DNA from: Acetobacterium fimetarium
GTDB lineage: Bacteria > Bacillota > Clostridia > Eubacteriales > Eubacteriaceae
Reading direction: 5' to 3'
DNA length: 64,000 bases
Assembly: GCF_014284475.1 (NCBI RefSeq)
Contig: NZ_WJBC01000012.1
Coordinates: 45,033 to 109,032, forward strand
Shown here: positions 34,487 through 42,743 of the stretch, piece by piece
How the letters are laid out: each line of letters opens with the position of its first letter
Position numbering within the stretch: position 1 is the stretch's first letter
Made by a program: the position numbers and the translations under genes
Notes under the pieces: generated by a model
The model's input: only the letters and a program-made list of their open reading frames with translations
Databases searched by the model: none
Told to the model about the DNA's origin: nothing

Positions 34487-34519
34487 TGTATATACAGGTC
34501 GATATAAGTATGGTATAAT
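34487..34519 (+). promoter_or_regulatory. Promoter with GntR-type operator candidate
   Basis: A -10 TATAAT at 34514-34519 has a poor -35 (TATACA, 34491-34496, 17 bp away). Overlapping the -35 is TGTATATACA (34487-34496), which contains GTATATAC and fits the GT-N-TA-N-AC pattern of HutC-type GntR operators. A GntR regulator is encoded at 35629. The transcript would have a leader of more than 400 nt. Confidence 0.5.
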
Positions 34520-34951
34520 TTCGACAAACGATTGCAAGGTATACCAAGGCTTTGCATGAATCGGGATTGTAAAATCTTTTTCTGTTTTAAGAGAAAAAAA
34601 CGAAAAAGAGTAAATATTGGTAAAAATTTGACCGGTGCCACGCAGACGGTCAGGCGCGATGCTGGCGCATGCTTTGCTGGTGTAATCATGGTGCGACATC
34701 GTCGTGACAGAATAGTTTGGCGACTTTTGCTCTTTTTTTAATGGAGTGCGAAAGTCGCTGAATTTGAATGGAAACAACAAATTTGTTGTGAAAAAAAAAC
34801 AAATTGGGTTATAATAAAGAAGAATAAATTAACAAATAATTATAGAAAGAGATAAGGATTCCAGGTGTAATCGGGCACAGAAAACCATTGCCGCTTGATA
34901 AAAAAGGCATCAGGTCGTCATTTTGCATCTTTAAGGAGTTGGAGCTTAAAT
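34520..34951 (+). other. Long structured leader or second promoter region before corrinoid protein gene 2
   Basis: This 430-bp stretch has no convincing gene. It contains an 11-bp hairpin GCGACTTTTGC/GCGAAAGTCGC (34720-34730, 34748-34758), several GGCGC/GCGCC-like stems at 34640-34680, the 16-bp perfect palindrome ACAACAAATTTGTTGT (34774-34789), and a further promoter with TTGTGA (34786-34791) and TATAAT (34810-34815), 18 bp apart. I do not find the B12-box of cobalamin riboswitches. Confidence 0.45.
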
Positions 34952-35611
34952 ATGAAACAGAGCATTGTGAGATCCATTGAAGGATTATACGAAGATCGAA
35001 CATTGGAGCTTGTAAGAATTGCCATCCGCAAAGGCTTTAAACCGATTGATATTTTCAATTGGCTGCAAATCGGAATGGAACGTGTGGGAGAATTATATGA
35101 AACCAGCGACTATTTCATTGCAGATTTGATTTTTGCGGGGATTATCTTTCAGGAAGTAATGGAATTAGAGGAATTAAAGGAAGTTACAAAAGTTACCCCT
35201 AAAAATAAGATTGGTAAAATGTTGCTCTTTTCAGTTTCCGGTGATTGCCATGACATCGGCAAGAATATTTTTGGATCATTTGCGAGATCGGCCGGATTTG
35301 ATGTCGTCGATATTGGAACGGATGTATCACTTTTTCATGCGATGGATGCAATCGAAACCGTGAAGCCTGACATTATTGGACTCAGTGGCATGCAGCAGGA
35401 GACCATTTATGAAATGAGAGCGGTTAACTGCGAATTGATCAAAAGAGGAATCCGCGATAATTTTCGTATCATCATCGGCGGCGCTGTTATTGATGAAAAA
35501 GCAGGTCAGATTGTCGGAGCGGATTTTGCGACGAAAGATGTCACATTAGGCGTTGAAAAATGCAAATTATGGATGCTTGAGAAATCTGCTGAGAAAAATA
35601 TTAGAAAATAG
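34952..35611 (+). CDS. Corrinoid (B12-binding) methyl-carrier protein 2
   Basis: 219 residues, same family as the gene at 32303 but only distantly similar. The cap domain (1-90) is followed by SVSGDCHDIGKNIFGSF with the DxHxxG His ligand, GLSGMQQETIYEM and IIIGGAVID. The base-off signature reads DCHDIG instead of DLHDIG. AAGGAG at 34933-34938 supports ATG 34952; the open frame starts earlier without a site. It heads a probable operon with the GntR regulator (17 bp on) and the DUF1638 gene. No cognate methyltransferase is present. Confidence 0.9.
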   Translation: MKQSIVRSIEGLYEDRTLELVRIAIRKGFKPIDIFNWLQIGMERVGELYETSDYFIADLIFAGIIFQEVMELEELKEVTKVTPKNKIGKMLLFSVSGDCHDIGKNIFGSFARSAGFDVVDIGTDVSLFHAMDAIETVKPDIIGLSGMQQETIYEMRAVNCELIKRGIRDNFRIIIGGAVIDEKAGQIVGADFATKDVTLGVEKCKLWMLEKSAEKNIRK

Positions 35612-35628
35612 ACCAAGGTGGTGAGAAA

Positions 35629-36333
35629 ATGGGATCCCCCGAGTATATAAAAATTGTTGAAGCGATCAAGAGTAAAATAACAAGTGAAGAAATTAAACCG
35701 GGCGATGCTATTCAGTCAGAAAATCTTCTTTGTGATGAATTTAACGTCAGTCGAATGACGGTTAGAAAAGGCCTGGCGGTTCTTGTTAATGAAGGCTATA
35801 TTTATTCCATTCCGGGAAAAGGCAATTATGTCTGTGAACCGAATCTGGACTCCTATACATTGCATTTTGATGAAATGATGGCTTCGGACAAGAAGGGCGA
35901 AGAAATTCGGCTGATCGAGGTTAATGTCGTCAAACCCAGTTATGAGGTTGGTTTTAATCTGGAAATTCCGGAAAATAAACATGTGATTGTGGTCAAACGT
36001 GTTTTTCTGAGTGATGGACAAGTTAAGGCATATGATGTAAAATATATTCCATACTACCGTGGCATTCCGATTGTTGAAAAGGAAATCCGCTATGCGACTT
36101 TTCCGGAAATGGTTGCGAAAAAAAATTCGATCTTTGCGATGACCAAGAAGCTGAAGATTAAAGCGATATCGGCAAAAGATGAAATCAGTCAAATTCTTGA
36201 TGTGATGGAAGGTGACGCTGTTCTGGTTGTGGAGCAAAAACTGCTTGATGAAAAAGACCACCCGATCGGATGGGGTTCAATGTACTTTGCTGGAGACGAT
36301 TCTGGACTGGAGGCTGTTGCTTCCTTCGATTAG
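35629..36333 (+). CDS. GntR-family (HutC-type) transcriptional regulator
   Basis: 234 residues. The winged helix is at residues 5-70 (GDAIQSENLLCDEFNVSRMT, then VRKGLAVLVNEGYIYSIPGK), and the C-terminal UTRA ligand domain begins near 90 (IRLIEVNVVKPSYEV, VVKRVFLSDGQVKAYDVKYI). It is probably the local regulator of the corrinoid/alcohol dehydrogenase locus; a matching GT-N-TA-N-AC site lies at 34488-34495 in the upstream promoter. Inducer unknown. Confidence 0.88.
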   Translation: MGSPEYIKIVEAIKSKITSEEIKPGDAIQSENLLCDEFNVSRMTVRKGLAVLVNEGYIYSIPGKGNYVCEPNLDSYTLHFDEMMASDKKGEEIRLIEVNVVKPSYEVGFNLEIPENKHVIVVKRVFLSDGQVKAYDVKYIPYYRGIPIVEKEIRYATFPEMVAKKNSIFAMTKKLKIKAISAKDEISQILDVMEGDAVLVVEQKLLDEKDHPIGWGSMYFAGDDSGLEAVASFD

Positions 36334-36355
36334 TTAAGAATAGCTGAGGTATGGA

Positions 36356-37045
36356 ATGAAAAAAAATATCTTATTGATCGCGTGCAGCATGATTCAGGAT
36401 GAAATGACCCTGGCTATGAAAAATACCGGCATCACTTACGATACCATTTGGATGAGTTCGGATCTTCATATTAATCCCGATTATCTGAGAGCTGCATTGC
36501 AGGAAGAAATTGACAAACATCAGGATTACGATATGATTTTACTGGCATATGGAAACTGCGGCAAGGGTTTGATTGGATTGGTCAGCGAAAAGACAGAGTT
36601 GGCATTCCTTCGGTCGGAGGACTGCATTCACATGCTGCTGCATAAGAAAAAGGGCTTGAAGTCACTTCGTGGAGAAACCTATTTTATCACCAAAGGCTGG
36701 ATGCAGGGAAAAAAATCAATCAAAGAAGAATACCACTATGCCATCAACAAGTACGGGCCCAAAAGGGCCGAAATGATTATGGAAATCATGTTCAAGAATT
36801 ATGAGGCGCTGATGCTGATTGATGACGGCTCCTATGATCTCGAAAACTGGATTCACTGTGCCAGACATTTAAGTCAGGTTCTTAAACTGGATTTTGTCAT
36901 AACCAGCGGGGATGTGGAGCTGCTGGAAATGTTTCTATCTCTCGACTGGGATCATCAGGTGGTGGTCATTCATTCCGGCCATCCGATTACCGCGGATGAC
37001 TTCGGTCTGCAATGCGTGGTTACGGGTTCGTCAAATATTTTTTAA
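36356..37045 (+). CDS. DUF1638 domain protein
   Basis: 229 residues. The N-terminal IACSMIQDEMTLAM, LLAYGNCGKGLIGL, ITKGWMQGKK, and ALMLIDDGSYDLENW segments are typical of DUF1638, a family often encoded in corrinoid methyltransferase gene clusters of acetogens and methanogens. Three invariant-looking Cys (about 10, 66 and 90) and an Asp/His-rich centre suggest a metal or cofactor site. Function unknown; a role in corrinoid handling or methylamine-type metabolism is inferred from neighbours only. The gene follows gntR by 22 bp and ends at a good terminator. Confidence 0.8.
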   Translation: MKKNILLIACSMIQDEMTLAMKNTGITYDTIWMSSDLHINPDYLRAALQEEIDKHQDYDMILLAYGNCGKGLIGLVSEKTELAFLRSEDCIHMLLHKKKGLKSLRGETYFITKGWMQGKKSIKEEYHYAINKYGPKRAEMIMEIMFKNYEALMLIDDGSYDLENWIHCARHLSQVLKLDFVITSGDVELLEMFLSLDWDHQVVVIHSGHPITADDFGLQCVVTGSSNIF

Positions 37046-37062
37046 TGATCAGGTGAAATAAC

Positions 37063-37090
37063 GAGGTGCATGAATTGGCATCTCTTTTTT
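37063..37090 (+). terminator. Terminator after the DUF1638 gene
   Basis: GAGGTGC/GCATCTC (one G-U pair) with an 8-nt loop, followed by six Ts. Confidence 0.8.
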
Positions 37091-37111
37091 GTTGCCCGAA
37101 AAAGACCATGA

Positions 37112-37140
37112 TGGACAGTGGATTCGCAAAGAAGTATAAT
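37112..37140 (+). promoter_or_regulatory. murE promoter
   Basis: TGGACA (37112-37117) and TATAAT (37135-37140) with a 17-bp spacer, 46 bp before murE. Confidence 0.7.
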
Positions 37141-37186
37141 AGGTTAGAGGTTAATACTATTTAGGATAAACAGGGAAGGAAGCAAG

Positions 37187-38659
37187 ATGAAACTAGAAGA
37201 ACTGATACAGGATCTGGATGTTCTGGAAATTAAAAATGATAAACCTGAATATGAAATAAACAGGGTTGTATATAACTCAAAGGAAGCTGATAAAGGGAGC
37301 CTTTTCGTGGCGATCGTCGGATATGTCACCGACGGTCATAAGTACATTAAAAGTGCTGTCGATCAGGGCGCCGCCGCGGTCGTTCATCAGCAGGATCTGG
37401 AAGTCTACGATCAGAACGTGACCTATATAAAAGTTGCGGATTCACGTTTTGCGCTGGGACTACTGGCGAGTCGCTTTTATGGCAAGCCATCCGAATCGAT
37501 GATGGTTACCGGCATTACCGGAACGAATGGCAAAACATCGCTGACATATATGCTTAAACACATATTTGAAACGAATGGCGAAAAAAGCGGCCTGATTGGC
37601 ACGATCCAGAATCTGGTTGGGGATGAAGTCATCGACAACCGCGGCCGGACGACGCCTGAATCGCTGGAAGTTCAGGAAATCATCAAAGAAATGAAGGATG
37701 CGGATTGTTCACACCTGTTTATGGAAGTGTCTTCTCACGGGCTGGCTTTGGATCGGGTCAATGGAGTGGATTTTGATTACGGCATTTTCACAAATCTCAC
37801 CCAGGATCACCTGGATTATCACAAGTCTTTCCAGAATTATTTCGATGCGAAAGCCAAGCTTTTCTATCACGTGAAGAAGGCTAATATCATCAACGGAGAC
37901 GATCAATGGGGTCAGATCCTATGCGAAATACTGGAGCAAAAAACGGATACGCCCATCATCACTTACGGAAAAAAACAGACCAACGATTATGTCGCCTGTG
38001 ATTTGGCTCTGGATGTGACCGGGACGACGTTTACCCTGATCACGCCGGATGGGGAAGAAGAGATCTTTTTAAGCATCCCGGGTGAGGTGATGGTTTACAA
38101 TGCCATGGCGGCGATCATCAATGCCATCGAAGCAGGCGTTCCCATGGCGGTCATAAAAAAAGCGATGGCATCGATGCCCGGTGTTGAGGGGCGGATGGAG
38201 CATCTGGATGTGGACGCCCTGTTTGATGTGGTGATCGATTATGCCCATTCCCCGGATTCGCTGGAGAAGCTGCTGAAATCGGTTCGGGAGATATTCAACG
38301 GGCGGATTGTGCTGGTCTTCGGATGCAACGGTGACCGCGATCGTGAAAAACGGCCGATCATGGGACGAATCGCCGGAGAATTTGCGGATGTCGTGGTGGT
38401 CACTTCCGACAACCCCGCCAGTGAAAACCCGATGGATATCATTGCGGCCGTGGCGGCTGGTGTGAAAGAGAAAACGGATCATTACCATACTGTTGAAAAG
38501 CGCGAAGAGGGTGTCTATTTCGGGGCATCCCTCTGTCAGCCCGGAGACGTGCTGGTGTTGGCGGGAAAAGGCCATGAAAAGCAGGAGATCATGAAAGACG
38601 AAACGCTCTACTACAATGAATGGGATACCGTCAGAGAAGCAATTTCAAGACTGAAATAG
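37187..38659 (+). CDS. murE: UDP-MurNAc-tripeptide synthetase, non-DAP type motif
   Basis: 490 residues. ATP site GITGTNGKTSLTYML (about 108-122), TTPESLEVQ, MEVSSHGLALDRV and FTNLTQDHLDYHKSF, the central ligase fold, and the C-terminal FGCNGDRDREKRPIMG. The amino-acid-specificity motif reads TSDNPASENP. DAP-adding enzymes have DNPR here, whereas lysine-type enzymes have DNPA, so this MurE probably adds a residue other than meso-DAP. Acetobacterium has an unusual group B peptidoglycan with ornithine reported at this position, so ornithine or lysine is likely. The gene has its own promoter. Confidence 0.93.
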   Translation: MKLEELIQDLDVLEIKNDKPEYEINRVVYNSKEADKGSLFVAIVGYVTDGHKYIKSAVDQGAAAVVHQQDLEVYDQNVTYIKVADSRFALGLLASRFYGKPSESMMVTGITGTNGKTSLTYMLKHIFETNGEKSGLIGTIQNLVGDEVIDNRGRTTPESLEVQEIIKEMKDADCSHLFMEVSSHGLALDRVNGVDFDYGIFTNLTQDHLDYHKSFQNYFDAKAKLFYHVKKANIINGDDQWGQILCEILEQKTDTPIITYGKKQTNDYVACDLALDVTGTTFTLITPDGEEEIFLSIPGEVMVYNAMAAIINAIEAGVPMAVIKKAMASMPGVEGRMEHLDVDALFDVVIDYAHSPDSLEKLLKSVREIFNGRIVLVFGCNGDRDREKRPIMGRIAGEFADVVVVTSDNPASENPMDIIAAVAAGVKEKTDHYHTVEKREEGVYFGASLCQPGDVLVLAGKGHEKQEIMKDETLYYNEWDTVREAISRLK

Positions 38660-38695
38660 CGGACTGTTGCGGCAAATCTTCCCGGAGGTGATTCA

Positions 38696-39574
38696 GTGCG
38701 ACTCTCAAACTTAAATACGTTTGTAAAAGTAATGAAATTTAAAAGCATCTCCAGAGCGGCACAAGAGCTGCATCTGACCCAGCCTGCCGTCACCAAGCAG
38801 ATCAAGGCTCTGGAAGAGTATTATGGGGTGGTGCTGACACAAAGACAGGACAACCAGGTTATTCCCACCCGCGAAGGAAAAAAACTCTATGGTTATGCCG
38901 TCAGCATTTTAACGGAGAACTGCGAACTGCTGAATGCGTTCAAAAGCGAACTGGATGATTCATCTGGGCATATCGAACTGATGGCCAGCAATTACCCGTC
39001 CCAGTACATCGTGCCGGCATTGATTACTGAAATGTCCGGCATCAACGAGAAGATGACTTACAGCATCAGGACTTCCCATAGTCAGGATGTTTACTATCAT
39101 GTCAAGAACGGCATCTACACCGCTGGTTTTGTGGGAAGCAAAAAAAACTACCCCAATATTGAGATCCTGGAAATCGACACTTCGGATATGGTGCTGGTTG
39201 GGGTTGCAGAGAAATACGGCTGGCTGAAGGAAAGTCCGGAAAAAATAAAAGATCAGATTTTTGTATTGCGAACAAAGGGATCAGCGACACTGCAGGAGGT
39301 CAAGAAGCACCTTGATTTATCAAAAATGGATCGGATCCGGGCGTTTATCGAGTGCGACAGCAACGAACTGGTCGAAAGACTGATCCGCTCAGGCGCCGGT
39401 ATCGGCTATTATTTTGAAGGCGCGATCAGAAAGTACATCGATGACGGCAGTTTAACAGTGCTCGATGACAAGCGAATATCGAGAAAATTCTATTACATTT
39501 ATAATACCCAGCGCTATAAATCCATCGCTGAAAATGCATTTCACAATCACGTGATCAAAAAATACTCGAAATAA
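38696..39574 (+). CDS. LysR-family transcriptional regulator
   Basis: 292 residues. The N-terminal helix-turn-helix (FVKVMKFKSISRAAQELHL, then TQPAVTKQIKALEEYYGV) is at residues 10-60, followed by the substrate-binding domain typical of CysB/CysL-like members. GGAGGTG at 38684-38690 supports GTG 38696. The likely targets are not evident; neither neighbour is divergent to it. Its stop is followed 4 nt later by a terminator that holds repeat element copy C. Confidence 0.9.
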   Translation: MRLSNLNTFVKVMKFKSISRAAQELHLTQPAVTKQIKALEEYYGVVLTQRQDNQVIPTREGKKLYGYAVSILTENCELLNAFKSELDDSSGHIELMASNYPSQYIVPALITEMSGINEKMTYSIRTSHSQDVYYHVKNGIYTAGFVGSKKNYPNIEILEIDTSDMVLVGVAEKYGWLKESPEKIKDQIFVLRTKGSATLQEVKKHLDLSKMDRIRAFIECDSNELVERLIRSGAGIGYYFEGAIRKYIDDGSLTVLDDKRISRKFYYIYNTQRYKSIAENAFHNHVIKKYSK

Positions 39575-39577
39575 ACC

Positions 39578-39777
39578 ACCCCGCGGGAGATTGTTGATAA
39601 AGTACTAACGCAGTACCGACAATTGTTACATCGTGTTGTCTGCCTCAAGGCGAACAGTTGCGAATCTAAAGTTGAGATTTAATCAAAACTGATTACACAA
39701 CTGTACGAATTGCGCGCAGACAACTGATTAACAATTGGTCGGTACGGTATTTATCGACAACCTATTTACCCCGCGGG
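39578..39777. repeat. Hairpin-inserted repeat element, copy C (inverted)
   Basis: The 180-bp body (39588-39767) is bounded by a 10-bp direct repeat ACCCCGCGGG (39578-39587, 39768-39777). On the minus strand its ends read GTTGTCGATAAATACCGTACC and GTACTTTATCAACAATC. If one repeat and the body are removed, the target becomes CACCCCGCGGGGTG with six Ts, a perfect palindrome and a plausible terminator of the LysR gene. The centre differs from the other copies and carries an extra AATCT/AGATT stem. Confidence 0.85.
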
Positions 39778-39784
39778 GTGTTTT

Positions 39785-40546
39785 TTATTTCAGGGTCAGA
39801 ACGATGGGGCAGTGGTCGGAGCCCATCACATCATTTAAAATGTCGGTGGATTCAACCTGTTCCATGAAATCTTCGGAGACGTAGAAGGAATCAATCCGCC
39901 AGCCGGCGTTGTTTTTTCGGGCGCTGAAGCGATAGGACCACCAGCTGTACTTGATTTCGTCCGGGTGCTGCGCACGCCAGCTGTCGACCATGCCGAGGGC
40001 AAGAAATTCGTCAATCCAGGCCCGCTCGATGGGCAGAAAGCCGGAGCGCTTGGCGTTCTCTTTGGGGTTCTTCAGATCGATTTCGCGGTGAGCGGTATTG
40101 ATGTCGCCGCCGACGATCACGTTTTTTCCGGCCTCCAGCAGGGCCTTCACGTCCTGCTGGAGGCAATGGTTGAAAGCCATTTTAAACTGCAGCCGTTCTT
40201 CATCTTTCTGGCCATTGGGGAAATAGACATTGTAGAGAATGAAATCAGGATATTCCATGATGATGGTCCGGCCTTCGCTGTTGAAAAGCGGGTTGGAAAG
40301 GCCGGTCCTGATGGCGAGCGGCTCTTTCTTATAGTAAACGGCCGTGCCGCTGTAGCCTTTTCGGTCGCCCGAGTGAAAATAGGAAGTGTAGCCGGGCACT
40401 TTCAGCAGCGTTTCTTCCAGCTGATGGTCGTGGGCTTTCGTCTCCTGAAGGCATAAAATATCCGGCTGTTCGGCTTCAATAAAGGGCAAGAAGCCCTTTT
40501 TCTCAACGGCGCGGATGCCGTTGACATTCCAGGAAATTATTTTCAT
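39785..40546 (-). CDS. xth: Exodeoxyribonuclease III
   Basis: 253 residues of the ExoA/ExoIII family of AP endonucleases. Motifs: ISWNVNGIRA (4-13), ILCLQETKA with the metal Glu, YNVYFPNGQ, IVGGDINTAHREID with the catalytic Asp-x-Asn, and the C-terminal GSDHCPIVL with catalytic Asp-His. It cuts 5' of abasic sites and trims damaged 3' ends. It is the second AP endonuclease in the window after nfo. It lies downstream of the ABC-F gene on the minus strand, separated by a cruciform repeat. Confidence 0.95.
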   Translation of the reverse strand: MKIISWNVNGIRAVEKKGFLPFIEAEQPDILCLQETKAHDHQLEETLLKVPGYTSYFHSGDRKGYSGTAVYYKKEPLAIRTGLSNPLFNSEGRTIIMEYPDFILYNVYFPNGQKDEERLQFKMAFNHCLQQDVKALLEAGKNVIVGGDINTAHREIDLKNPKENAKRSGFLPIERAWIDEFLALGMVDSWRAQHPDEIKYSWWSYRFSARKNNAGWRIDSFYVSEDFMEQVESTDILNDVMGSDHCPIVLTLK

Positions 40547-40598
40547 ATGTCACCTTTCAATCTTTATCATAATTTAGGCGTTAGCGAAACGACGGTGC

Positions 40599-40704
40599 GC
40601 ATGGCTGTCGGTTTGCGCAAATCAATTTGTACACTGTACGGCGGACAGTCTTAGGACTGTTCGCCTACACGTTACCAAATTGATTGCAAAACCGGCAGCC
40701 ATGC
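40599..40704. repeat. Cruciform inverted-repeat element between the ABC-F and xth genes
   Basis: Outer arms of about 31 bp (40599-40630 and 40674-40704) pair with only a few mismatches or bulges, and an inner stem GGCGGACAGTC/GACTGTTCGCC (40641-40651, 40655-40665) sits in the loop. There is no T-run on either side, so it is more like a small non-coding mobile element or a processing hairpin than a terminator. It is unrelated to the copies A-E family. Confidence 0.65.
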
Positions 40705-40734
40705 AATTGAGGGTTGCGTTTTAAAGTGTGGCCA

Positions 40735-42624
40735 TTAGTTGTCGTTTTCCAGCGCCTCCAGTTCTTCCAGGCGTTCCATGATTCCCAGAATTTCGTCTTC
40801 CAGGGAAGCCATCTCCTCTGACAGTTCCTGAAGCGTGGTGTAGTCGCTGGTGGCTGCGGCCATCTGAAGGTTGATGTCATCCAGCCGTTGTTCCTTTGTT
40901 TCCAGAGCAGCTTGCAGGGATTCCTGCTCCTTCTTTTCCCGGTAGGTCAGGCCGGGTTTGCGGACCTTCGGCTTGTCCGCTTTCGGTTTGGCAATTTTAT
41001 TGACCGGCCGTTCCTTTTCGCCCAAATTAAGCGGATGCTTCTGGATATAGTCGGAATAATTACCGGTCTGGGTGGTGATGATGCCGTTGCCGTCAAAGGA
41101 GTAGATCTGTTCGCAGGTACGGTCCAGAAAATAACGGTCATGGGAGACGATCAGGACCGAGCCCTGAAAATCATCAAGGTAGGATTCCAGAATGGTCAGG
41201 GTCTCAATATCCAGATCATTGGTGGGCTCGTCAAAGAGCAGCACATTCGGGGCCATGATCAGAATGCCCAGCAGGTAGAGCCGCCGCCGTTCGCCGCCGG
41301 ACAACTCGGAGATGTAGACCCACTGGCTGTTGCGATCGAACAGAAACAATTCCATCATCTGAGCAGCGGTGACGGTTTCACCGCGTGAATTTTCCATGAA
41401 TTCCGCCTTCTCCCGGATATAGTCGATGCAGCGAAGGCTGAGATCCATGTCTTCGGATTCCTGGGAAAAATAACCCAGTTTGACGGTTTCGCCGATGGCG
41501 ATCGTGCCGGAATCGGGCTTTATTTTTCCCGCAATCAGATTGAGAAGGGTTGATTTTCCGCGGCCGTTCTTACCGATGATGCCGATGCGTTCATTCTGAC
41601 CGAGAATGACAGAAAAATCATCGATGATCGTATGAGCGCCAAAGGATTTTTTAAGGTGATCAATCTCGATGACTTTTTTGCCAAGCCGGGTGAAACCGAC
41701 TGATATTTCCAGCTCGGTTTCCGACAGGTCGGTGGCCCGATCCTTGATCTCTTCAAAACGCTGAATCCGCGCTTTCTGTTTGGTTGTCCGCGCCCGGGCG
41801 CCCCGGCGGATCCAGGCAAGTTCCCGGCGGAAAAGATTCTGACGTTTTTCCTCGATGGCGGTCTGCGCTTCTTTCCGGTTTGATTTCTGTTCCAGAAAAG
41901 CTGAGTAATTGCCGGTGTATTCATAAAGATTTCCCTTGTCCAGTTCGATGGTTCGATTGACGACCCGATCCAGGAAATATCGGTCATGAGTGACCATGAG
42001 CAATGCGCCCCGGCGGTTTTGGAGGTAGTTTTCCAGCCAGGCAATGGTGTCATTGTCGAGGTGATTGGTCGGTTCGTCAAGGATCAGCAGGTCGCAGGGA
42101 GTGAGCAGAGCGGCCGCCAGCGCCACCCGTTTTCGCTGACCGCCGGAAAGATGACCGATGCGTTTGCCGTAGTCCGGGATGCCCAGCTGGGATAAGATGG
42201 TTTCAACCTGGGATTTGAGATTCCAGAGATTTTTGTCATCGATCATTTGTGACAATGAAAGCGATCGCTGTTGCAGTGATGCATCTTCCGGGGACTGTTC
42301 CAGTGCCATCAGGGTGGCTTCATAATCCCGGACCAGATTCATCTCCGGGGAATTGGCGCAAAACACCTGATCGAGAACCGTCATTTCAGGATCCAGGTCC
42401 GGGTCCTGGGGAAGGATTTCCACCCGTTTGGATCCGAAGAATTTCACTTCCCCCGCATCGGGCGTATCCAGGCTGCCGATGATCTTCAACAAAGAAGTTT
42501 TCCCTGAACCGTTGACACCGATGACGCCGATTTTATCGGTATCGGAGATGTTAAAGGAAACATTATTAAAAAGTGCTTTTACACCGTAGGATTTTTTCAG
42601 GTTTTCAATGCTTGCTATATTCAT
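40735..42624 (-). CDS. ABC-F family ATPase, Uup type
   Basis: 629 residues with two ABC domains and no membrane segments. Domain 1: GVNGSGKTS, LSGGQRKRVALAAALL, LLILDEPTNHLD. Domain 2: GKNGRGKSTLL, LSGGERRRLYLLGILI, LLFDEPTNDLD. The linker between them is the arginine-rich type (AWIRRGARARTTKQKARIQR), and the C-terminal 65 residues form a charged coiled coil, as in Uup. ABC-F proteins act on the ribosome E site. ATG 42624 has AAAGGAC upstream; an earlier ATG (42654) has no ribosome site. A role in antibiotic resistance or in easing stalled translation cannot be told apart by sequence. Confidence 0.9.
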   Translation of the reverse strand: MNIASIENLKKSYGVKALFNNVSFNISDTDKIGVIGVNGSGKTSLLKIIGSLDTPDAGEVKFFGSKRVEILPQDPDLDPEMTVLDQVFCANSPEMNLVRDYEATLMALEQSPEDASLQQRSLSLSQMIDDKNLWNLKSQVETILSQLGIPDYGKRIGHLSGGQRKRVALAAALLTPCDLLILDEPTNHLDNDTIAWLENYLQNRRGALLMVTHDRYFLDRVVNRTIELDKGNLYEYTGNYSAFLEQKSNRKEAQTAIEEKRQNLFRRELAWIRRGARARTTKQKARIQRFEEIKDRATDLSETELEISVGFTRLGKKVIEIDHLKKSFGAHTIIDDFSVILGQNERIGIIGKNGRGKSTLLNLIAGKIKPDSGTIAIGETVKLGYFSQESEDMDLSLRCIDYIREKAEFMENSRGETVTAAQMMELFLFDRNSQWVYISELSGGERRRLYLLGILIMAPNVLLFDEPTNDLDIETLTILESYLDDFQGSVLIVSHDRYFLDRTCEQIYSFDGNGIITTQTGNYSDYIQKHPLNLGEKERPVNKIAKPKADKPKVRKPGLTYREKKEQESLQAALETKEQRLDDINLQMAAATSDYTTLQELSEEMASLEDEILGIMERLEELEALENDN

Positions 42625-42743
42625 GGATTTGTCCTTTGTGTTTTTATTGTCCATTTTACCATAAGTCGTGATTGAAGACGGGAAAAATATTTACAAAACA
42701 CCTAAAAAATAGTATGATGAGGGCATATTATGAAGTGAGGGTG

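Noticed and set aside
34340..34780. Open frames on both strands in the 34.4-34.8 kb gap
   Set aside because: Low-complexity translations, no ribosome sites, and they overlap promoters and hairpins.
34520..34951. Cobalamin riboswitch before corrinoid gene 2
   Set aside because: A B12 riboswitch was expected from context, but I could not find the B12 box or the surrounding conserved core on either strand.
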